NCBI GenBank assembly: GCA_050261415.1
Contig: JBLNDG010000228.1
Coordinates: forward strand, 1-18,314
Direction: 5' to 3'
DNA: 18,314 nt
Source of the DNA: JBLNDG01 sp050261415
GTDB taxonomy: Bacteria > Bacillota > Clostridia > Lutisporales > Lutisporaceae
Position 1 is the stretch's first letter, and each line of letters opens with the position of its first letter. Below the pieces are notes generated by a model. That model saw only the letters and a list, made by a program, of their open reading frames with translations. It made no database searches and was not told where the DNA came from. This document shows positions 13,143 to 18,314 of the stretch, in pieces. The position numbers were made by a program, and so were the translations under genes.

Positions 13143-14936
13143 ATGGAGATGTATCGTTCCCATGTCATGGTTTGTAGGGGTACGGGCTGTACTTCCTCAA
13201 ATTCGGAACAAATTGCGAAGAACTTTGAAGAAGAAATCAAAAAGAATGGTCTCGAAAAGGAAGTTGTTGTAGAAAGAACTGGGTGTTTCGGACTTTGTGC
13301 ATTAGGTCCTGTAGTAATAATATATCCAGAGGCTGCTTTCTATAGTATGGTTAAGCCGGAGGATGTTGAAGAAATAGTAAAAGAGCACCTTGTAAAAGGA
13401 AGAGTGGTTAAAAGACTGCTTTATGCTGAATCTGTTGAAGAAGACAGAATCAAATCAATCAATGAGGTTGACTTCTATAAGAAGCAGTTCAGAGTTGCTT
13501 TGAGAAACTGTGGTGTTATAAACCCTGAAAATATAGATGAATATATAGCATTTGACGGGTACAAGGCACTTGCAAAAGTGCTTACCGAAATGACTCCTGC
13601 GCAAGTAATCGATACAGTTAAGAAATCCGGGTTAAGAGGAAGAGGAGGCGCAGGCTTCCCAACAGGTACAAAGTGGGAATTTGCTTCAAAATCACAGAAT
13701 GATCAGAAATATGTACTTTGCAATGCTGACGAAGGAGACCCGGGAGCATTCATGGACAGAAGCGTTCTTGAGGGCGACCCTCATTCAGTGCTTGAGGCTA
13801 TGGCTATAGCCGGTTATGCTATTGGAGCAAGCCAGGGATACATTTATGTTAGAGCGGAATATCCGATTGCTGTAAAGCGTCTTGCAATAGCAATAAGCCA
13901 GGCAAGAGAATACGGACTGCTTGGTAAGAATATTCTTGGAACAGGTTTTGATTTTGACCTGGAAGTGAGGTTAGGAGCCGGAGCTTTTGTGTGCGGGGAA
14001 GAAACTGCATTGATGGCTTCAATTGAAGGACAGAGAGGTATGCCAAGACCAAGGCCTCCATTCCCGGCAGTGAAGGGGTTATTTGGCAAGCCGACAATTT
14101 TAAATAATGTTGAAACTTATGCAAATATATCCCCGATATTCCTCAAGGGTCCGGAATGGTTTTCAAGTATGGGTACGGAAAAGTCCAAGGGAACAAAAGT
14201 GTTTGCCCTCGGCGGGAAAATTAGTAATACCGGACTTGTTGAAATTCCGATGGGAACTACAATGAGGGAAGTTATATATGAGATAGGCGGAGGCTGCCCT
14301 AACGGCAAAAAATTCAAAGCAGCACAGACTGGCGGACCTTCCGGCGGATGCATACCGGCTTCTCAGATAGATGTTCCAATAGACTATGAAAATCTTATAG
14401 CTTTAGGTTCCATGATGGGTTCCGGTGGACTCATCGTTATGGATGAAGATAACTGTATGGTGGATATAGCCAGATTCTTCCTTGACTTTACTGTTGATGA
14501 GTCCTGTGGAAAGTGTACTCCATGCCGTGAAGGCACAAAGAGGATGCTTGAGATTCTTGAAAGAATAACTGAGGGCAAAGGTGAAGAAGGCGATATAGAA
14601 AAACTGGAGAGCCTTGCTAAGAATATTAAGAATTCGGCTCTGTGCGGATTGGGACAGACAGCTCCAAATCCTGTGCTTTCAACAATCAGATATTTCAGGG
14701 ATGAGTATGAGGCTCACATAAAGGAAAAGAGATGTCCGGCCGGTGCATGTAAAGCCCTCCTCAACTATACAATTATGGAGGATAAATGCAAAGGTTGCGG
14801 AATTTGTGCAAAGCAATGCCCGGCATCCTGTATTTCCGGGCAGCCAAAGAGTCCTTATAAAATTGATTCAAGCAAATGTGCTAAATGTGGTCTCTGCATG
14901 CAGAAATGTCCATTCAAAGCAATCGTTAAGAAATAA
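13143..14936 (+). CDS. nuoF: NuoF-like NADH-binding flavoprotein (HydB-like)
   Basis: The 597-residue protein joins an N-terminal [2Fe-2S] thioredoxin-like domain (Cys11, Cys16, Cys48, Cys52) to a NuoF core and a C-terminal double ferredoxin. The core has GRGGAGFPTGTKWEF (166-180) for FMN/NADH, NADEGDPGAFMDRS (194-207), and the N3-type 4Fe-4S motif CGKCTPC (455-461) with Cys501. The end has CPAGAC (531-536) and two 4Fe-4S motifs (Cys549-552-555-559 and Cys579-582-585-589). This is the architecture of HydB in bifurcating [FeFe] hydrogenases, which oxidises NADH. AGGAGG precedes ATG 13143. The gene is complete and is followed by a terminator. No catalytic hydrogenase gene follows, which is unusual for such a cluster. 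Confidence 0.95.
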   Translation: MEMYRSHVMVCRGTGCTSSNSEQIAKNFEEEIKKNGLEKEVVVERTGCFGLCALGPVVIIYPEAAFYSMVKPEDVEEIVKEHLVKGRVVKRLLYAESVEEDRIKSINEVDFYKKQFRVALRNCGVINPENIDEYIAFDGYKALAKVLTEMTPAQVIDTVKKSGLRGRGGAGFPTGTKWEFASKSQNDQKYVLCNADEGDPGAFMDRSVLEGDPHSVLEAMAIAGYAIGASQGYIYVRAEYPIAVKRLAIAISQAREYGLLGKNILGTGFDFDLEVRLGAGAFVCGEETALMASIEGQRGMPRPRPPFPAVKGLFGKPTILNNVETYANISPIFLKGPEWFSSMGTEKSKGTKVFALGGKISNTGLVEIPMGTTMREVIYEIGGGCPNGKKFKAAQTGGPSGGCIPASQIDVPIDYENLIALGSMMGSGGLIVMDEDNCMVDIARFFLDFTVDESCGKCTPCREGTKRMLEILERITEGKGEEGDIEKLESLAKNIKNSALCGLGQTAPNPVLSTIRYFRDEYEAHIKEKRCPAGACKALLNYTIMEDKCKGCGICAKQCPASCISGQPKSPYKIDSSKCAKCGLCMQKCPFKAIVKK

Positions 14937-14948
14937 ATACCAGCTAAC

Positions 14949-14986
14949 AAAGGCCATCTCAGTTGAAATAACTGAGACGGCCTTTT
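14949..14986. terminator. Terminator of operon B, overlapping the convergent gene
   Basis: AAAGGCCATCTCAGTT (14949-14964) pairs with AACTGAGACGGCCTTT (14970-14985) with one mismatch and a 5-base loop, followed by a short T-run. It starts 12 bases after the nuoF stop codon. The right arm and part of the left also encode the last residues and stop of the minus-strand DUF3189 gene (GRLSYFN). Confidence 0.87.
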
Positions 14987-15483
14987 CCATCTATATCAAT
15001 AACCAGGCATTTTTCGGGCCGCTGCCTGCATATTTCCTTTGACTTTTCTACTAATTTTATTATATTATTATATGTCTGACGGGCACCTAATGCCAGAAGC
15101 GGGACACCGACAAAATCAATATGGAGTCCCCGGGAGAAGAAACCGCCAATGGTCATAGTGAGAGGTACCGTCGGAGAGCAGTTTACAAAGGCAAAGCAAT
15201 CGTTGGCGCCTGATTGTCTGCGCATTTCAACTACAAGGTTTCTCATGGCCGGTATAAGCGCTCTGGATGTGCCGCGGCCGATACTATAAACCTTATTTCC
15301 TTCTTCATCAACGCCATGAAATATCAAACGTCCCATATCCTTGTAGGTTAATGCATTGAAGTAATCGGTGCCTAAAATTTCTTTTTTTGTTGCTACTCTG
15401 TCTGATGGTAATTTTTTTAGATGTACTGCAGAAGCGAGTATGGAAGAATGAGTTCCTCCATAACAGTTGTAGATTATTACCAT
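14959..15483 (-). CDS. DUF3189 family protein
   Basis: The 174-residue protein begins MVIIYNCYGGTHSSILASAV, the hallmark start of the DUF3189 family of Clostridia and related spore-formers, and includes FVNCSPTVPLTMTIGGFFSRG. The function is unknown. A Cys7 near the N-terminus, the Gly-Gly-Thr-His loop and a strand-loop-helix beginning suggest a nucleotide- or phosphate-binding fold, but that is only inference. ATG at 15483 follows AGGTGA. It points toward nuoF and its stop lies in the shared terminator. It is alone on its strand, and nothing ties it to the redox genes. It occupies the position where hydA would be expected. Confidence 0.88.
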   Translation of the reverse strand: MVIIYNCYGGTHSSILASAVHLKKLPSDRVATKKEILGTDYFNALTYKDMGRLIFHGVDEEGNKVYSIGRGTSRALIPAMRNLVVEMRRQSGANDCFAFVNCSPTVPLTMTIGGFFSRGLHIDFVGVPLLALGARQTYNNIIKLVEKSKEICRQRPEKCLVIDIDGKGRLSYFN

Positions 15484-15757
15484 TTTTAAAAATCACCTCA
15501 AACATAGTATTGTCATATTAAAAGAATAATATTAGTTAAGGTGTGATTTTAAAGAAAAAAGGAATCAGAAGCAATACCGACCTGATATGGTAATATGTGT
15601 AAAGCTATGAAACTGGTTGCTTTGAATAATACATGTTAAAATATTATCTATCTTAATGGCAGCAGCTCAAAAGGATTTTGTATACACGTGTCGAATAGTT
15701 ACTAATTGTGAGTTTATACAGTCATTCAAAATTCATATATAATAAGGGGTGAGCAAA
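15484..15757. other. Divergent intergenic region, DUF3189 / rnfC
   Basis: About 275 bases hold both promoter regions. An 8-bp inverted repeat AAAATCAC/GTGATTTT (15489-15496, 15543-15550) flanks the likely DUF3189 promoter zone. The rnf operator-like site and extended -10 lie at 15633-15650. The remaining 100 bases up to the rnfC start are AT-rich with no clear structure. TATAAT at 15738-15743 is too close to the start to be the rnfC promoter. No gene is seen. Confidence 0.4.
15633..15650 (+). promoter_or_regulatory. Rex-like operator 3 and extended -10 upstream of rnfC
   Basis: ATGTTAA-AATA-TTATCTA matches the other two sites at most positions: the shared core is GTTAAAAWATTATC. TGTTAAAAT (15634-15642) inside it is an extended -10, so a bound repressor would sit on the promoter. 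The start would be near 15649, about 110 bases before the rnfC start codon. Confidence 0.5.
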
Positions 15758-17095
15758 TTGAATATTAGAACATTGACATTTAAGGGCGGAACTCATCCAC
15801 CTCACAACAAAAAAGCTACAGAAAAGCAGGCTATAGAAAGGGCAAATGAACCTAAAGTAGTTGTCATTCCGATGCAGCAGCATATAGGTGCCCCATGTGA
15901 GCCGGTTGTTCAAGTAGGTGATGAGGTAAAGGTCGGACAAAAAATTGGAGAAGCCAAAGGCTTTGTATCGGTTCCAGTACATTCAAGCGTTTCTGGAAAG
16001 GTAATTGCTGTAGAACCCAGACTTTATACTGGAGGTATGGCAGTTCCTTGCGTTGTAATAGAATCCGATATGCAAAACACTGTATTTGAAGGTATTACTC
16101 CAAAGGGCGGGCTGGAAAATCTGACATCGGAAGACATTAAGAACGCAATAAAGGAAGCCGGTATTGTTGGTATGGGAGGAGCTACATTCCCAACTCACGT
16201 AAAATTGGCTCCACCACCGGAAAAAAAGGTTGACACAGTAATTTTAAACGGTGCTGAATGTGAACCGTATCTTACTGCGGATCATAGGCTGATGCTTGAG
16301 AATCCGGAGGATGTTGTATTCGGTCTTCAGGCTCTGATGAAAGCATTAGGCGTGAAAAAAGGCTTTATAGGAATTGAAACAAATAAACCTGACGCAATTG
16401 AGAAGGTTTATGAGGCCGCTAAGGGATTGGAAGGCATTGAAGTTGTTGCTCTTAAGACTAAATATCCACAGGGAGCAGAAAAACAGCTCATATATGCTTG
16501 CACCGGACGTGAGGTTCCATCAGGTGGATTGCCGGCAGATGCTGGAGTGGTTGTAAACAATGTAGGTACAGCAGCTGCAGTAGCAAAAGCTATTAAAACC
16601 GGGATGCCGCTCATTGAAAGAATTGTCACTGTAACCGGAGCAGGAGTGAACAATCCGAAAAACTTACTGGTCAAAATAGGGACCTCCTTCAGGGAAGTAA
16701 TAGAGCAGTGCGGAGGCCTTAAAGGCAACGTAGGAAAGCTCATAGCAGGCGGTCCTATGATGGGAATCACACAGTTTTCACTTGATGTACCGGTTATAAA
16801 GGGAACATCAGGTATACTTGTGCTTTCTGAAGAAGAAGCAAGACTTCCTGAACCTTCAGCTTGCATAAGGTGTGGAAAATGTGTGGAAACCTGCCCAATA
16901 AACCTGATGCCTGTAAACATCAGTGCAAATGCATTGCTTGACAGATTCGAACAGGCAGAAGCACTGCATGCTTTAGATTGCATAGAATGCGGATCATGTT
17001 CTTTTGTATGTCCTGCCAAGAGGCCTCTTGTCGATTCAATAAGAGTTGCAAAACGAGAAATAATGGCTAGACGTAAAAAAGCTCAGTCTAAGTGA
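15758..17095 (+). CDS. rnfC: Rnf complex subunit RnfC
   Basis: RnfC is the NADH-side subunit of the membrane Rnf complex, which couples ferredoxin:NAD+ electron transfer to Na+ or H+ movement. The 445-residue protein starts MNIRTLTFKGG, the family N-terminus. It has the Gly-rich site GIVGMGGATFPTH (about 135-147), NGAECEPYLTADH (165-177), an SLBB region near the C-terminal third, and two 4Fe-4S motifs (Cys369-372-375-379 and Cys408-411-414-418). I chose TTG 15758 because AGGGGTGAG (15745-15753) is well placed and homologs start there. GTG at 15749 overlaps that site. It is followed 14 bases later by rnfD in the usual order. Confidence 0.95.
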   Translation: MNIRTLTFKGGTHPPHNKKATEKQAIERANEPKVVVIPMQQHIGAPCEPVVQVGDEVKVGQKIGEAKGFVSVPVHSSVSGKVIAVEPRLYTGGMAVPCVVIESDMQNTVFEGITPKGGLENLTSEDIKNAIKEAGIVGMGGATFPTHVKLAPPPEKKVDTVILNGAECEPYLTADHRLMLENPEDVVFGLQALMKALGVKKGFIGIETNKPDAIEKVYEAAKGLEGIEVVALKTKYPQGAEKQLIYACTGREVPSGGLPADAGVVVNNVGTAAAVAKAIKTGMPLIERIVTVTGAGVNNPKNLLVKIGTSFREVIEQCGGLKGNVGKLIAGGPMMGITQFSLDVPVIKGTSGILVLSEEEARLPEPSACIRCGKCVETCPINLMPVNISANALLDRFEQAEALHALDCIECGSCSFVCPAKRPLVDSIRVAKREIMARRKKAQSK

Positions 17096-17109
17096 TGGGA
17101 GGGATAGAG

Positions 17110-18066
17110 TTGGAAAATACTAAATTCAGGGTATCATCTTCGCCGCATATCAGGTCAGGTGAGACCACCCAGAGGATTATGCTTGATGTAATTATTGCAT
17201 TATTGCCCGCGCTTTTTGCCGGCGTTTTATATTTTGGCTTTAGAGCATTGTCAGTTACAGTTACAGCAGTAGTTTTTGCAGTTGTAACAGAAATAGTAAT
17301 GCAGAAAATTTTGGGTAAGCCCGTTACTGTGAAAGATTTGAGTGCAGTAGTAACAGGGATGCTTTTAGCATTTAACGTACCTGCTACACTTCCTCTTTGG
17401 ATAGTAGCCGTTGGCTCAATATTTGCAATAGCTGTTGCAAAGCAATGTTTTGGCGGCTTGGGATATAACTTTATAAACCCGGCTTTAGCAGCAAGAGCAA
17501 TGCTTTTGGCTTCATGGCCGGTAAGAATGACAAGCTGGGTTACTCCGGGAGCAGATGCTGTATCAACAGCAACACCTCTTGCACTTGCAAAAGGTGGAGC
17601 AGAAGCAGCTGGACAAGCACTTCCGAATATTTGGAGTTTATTTATTGGTAATGTAGGCGGATGCATTGGAGAAACATCTGCATTGGCACTTTTAATCGGC
17701 GGATTATATTTGATTTACAGGGGAGTAATAAGCCCAAGAATACCGGTGGCTTTTATTGCGACAGTTGCAGTACTTGCATTAATATTCACCGGTTTCAACC
17801 CATATATGATGGTTTATAACATATTTGCAGGAGGTTTATTCCTCGGTGCAATATTCATGGCTACGGATTATTCAACATCCCCAATGACTGCTAAAGGTCA
17901 GATAATTTTCGCTATAGGCTGTGGATTCTTAACTTCAGTTATAAGATTCTACGGAGGCTATCCTGAGGGCGTATCATATTCAATACTTTTGATGAACCTT
18001 GCTACGCCACTTATTGACAGATACACAATGCCCAGAAAGTTTGGGGAGGTGAAGAAAAGTGCGTGA
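17110..18066 (+). CDS. rnfD: Rnf complex subunit RnfD
   Basis: RnfD is a membrane subunit with covalently bound FMN. The 318-residue protein begins with VSSSPHIRSG, followed by about nine hydrophobic segments. The flavin attachment motif VSTATPLAL has the candidate FMN-linked Thr155 (the family form is SGAT, so Ser-Thr-Ala-Thr is a mild variant). NFINPALAARAMLLASWP (about 120-137) and MATDYSTSPMT are other conserved parts. TTG 17110 is chosen because GGGAGGG ends 6 bases before it and the protein then starts MENTKF. ATG 17095 lies before that site and overlaps the rnfC stop codon. It overlaps the next gene by 8 bases, so rnfCDG is one translationally linked unit. Confidence 0.93.
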   Translation: MENTKFRVSSSPHIRSGETTQRIMLDVIIALLPALFAGVLYFGFRALSVTVTAVVFAVVTEIVMQKILGKPVTVKDLSAVVTGMLLAFNVPATLPLWIVAVGSIFAIAVAKQCFGGLGYNFINPALAARAMLLASWPVRMTSWVTPGADAVSTATPLALAKGGAEAAGQALPNIWSLFIGNVGGCIGETSALALLIGGLYLIYRGVISPRIPVAFIATVAVLALIFTGFNPYMMVYNIFAGGLFLGAIFMATDYSTSPMTAKGQIIFAIGCGFLTSVIRFYGGYPEGVSYSILLMNLATPLIDRYTMPRKFGEVKKSA

Positions 18067-18314
18067 TTATATCAGGTTAGCAGGAATACTGCTCATTGTA
18101 TGTGCAATTGCTGCTGCTTTATTAGGTTATACAAATTCAATAACATATGAAAAAATACAGCAACAGGTAGTTATAGCAAATGATGAAGCAAGAAAAACGG
18201 TTCTTCCTGATGCTGACCAGTTTGAAAAGCTTGATGACAGCACTTTCTCACAATTGCAGTCTAGCGGCAAGTATGGCGCTATTAGCGAGATATACTTGGC
18301 AAAGGCTGGTGGAA
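18059..18314 (+). CDS. rnfG: Rnf complex subunit RnfG, N-terminal part
   Basis: This is the beginning of the gene after rnfD, cut by the window end after 85 codons. It starts at GTG 18059 with GGGGAGGT (18043-18050) and opens MRDYIRLAGILLIVCAIAAA, a single membrane anchor (about residues 6-24). An extracytoplasmic region beginning TNSITYEKIQQQV follows. In RnfG the downstream FMN-binding domain carries a covalently linked flavin, which lies beyond this window. The assignment rests on position, the anchor and the DEARKTVLPDADQFEKL segment typical of RnfG. rnfE, A and B are expected further on. Confidence 0.85.
   Translation, partial: MRDYIRLAGILLIVCAIAAALLGYTNSITYEKIQQQVVIANDEARKTVLPDADQFEKLDDSTFSQLQSSGKYGAISEIYLAKAGG

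Noticed and set aside
14750..14936. nuoF as a broken fusion or frameshifted hydA
   Set aside because: The C-terminal double ferredoxin and stop codon match a complete HydB-type protein; no H-cluster motif remnants follow before the terminator.
15738..15743. Perfect TATAAT just before rnfC
   Set aside because: The transcript would start at or within the ribosome site and start codon, so it is probably chance in AT-rich DNA.
16408..17666. Long open frames on the minus strand opposite rnfC and rnfD
   Set aside because: They are shadows of the real genes: low-complexity Ala/Pro/Thr composition, no family resemblance, no ribosome sites, and they lie opposite clearly conserved proteins.
1..18314. 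tRNA, rRNA, CRISPR arrays, insertion sequences, phage genes
   Set aside because: None was seen; gene content, spacing and composition look like ordinary chromosomal DNA throughout.

Overview
The window looks like chromosomal DNA of an anaerobic, low-GC Gram-positive Clostridia. The evidence is strong AGGAGG-type ribosome binding sites, extended -10 promoters, frequent GTG/TTG starts, and gene families typical of hydrogen-forming clostridia (C_GCAxxG_C_C protein, DRTGG proteins, NuoE/NuoF-type hydrogenase partner subunits, Rnf). From memory, the closest layout is the Acetivibrio/Ruminiclostridium (Clostridium thermocellum-like) group, where a class II fructose-bisphosphate aldolase also lies near the hyd cluster. 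That placement is an inference and could not be tested here.

Layout. Bases 1-237 are non-coding with short ACGGA-type repeats. Bases 238-4278 carry six plus-strand genes: a DUF5685 protein overlapping a J-domain/TPR protein with a Cys-rich tail, a membrane protein, a monoglyceride-lipase-like hydrolase, a divergent GNAT-like protein, and a C_GCAxxG_C_C protein. A perfect 13-bp bidirectional terminator separates them from the minus-strand pair fba and an HD-GYP phosphodiesterase. A GNAT acetyltransferase (+) and a lytic transglycosylase (-) converge on another shared terminator.

The redox region runs from 8.2 kb to the end. Operon A (8284-11461) encodes DRTGG protein, RsbW-like ATPase, sensory-type [FeFe]-hydrogenase-like protein, second DRTGG-like protein and PHP phosphoesterase. 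Operon B (11671-14936) encodes NuoE, a lone GHKL ATPase, a [2Fe-2S] protein and NuoF. It then stops at a terminator, where related genomes usually carry the catalytic hydrogenase gene hydA. A convergent DUF3189 gene follows, then the start of an rnfCDG operon (15758 to the window edge, rnfG truncated).

How the genes fit together. Operons A, B and rnf deal with, or may sense, the ferredoxin/NADH/H2 balance. Each has in its upstream region a near-identical site of the form WTGTTAAAAWATTATC (8231, 11523, 15633). It resembles the clostridial Rex operator TTGTTAA-N4-TTAACAA in its left half and spacing, so the three operons may be one redox regulon. The most interesting points are this shared site, the missing hydA, and operon A as a candidate H2/redox-sensing module of hydrogenase-like sensor, ATPase, DRTGG and PHP proteins whose signalling chemistry is unknown to me.
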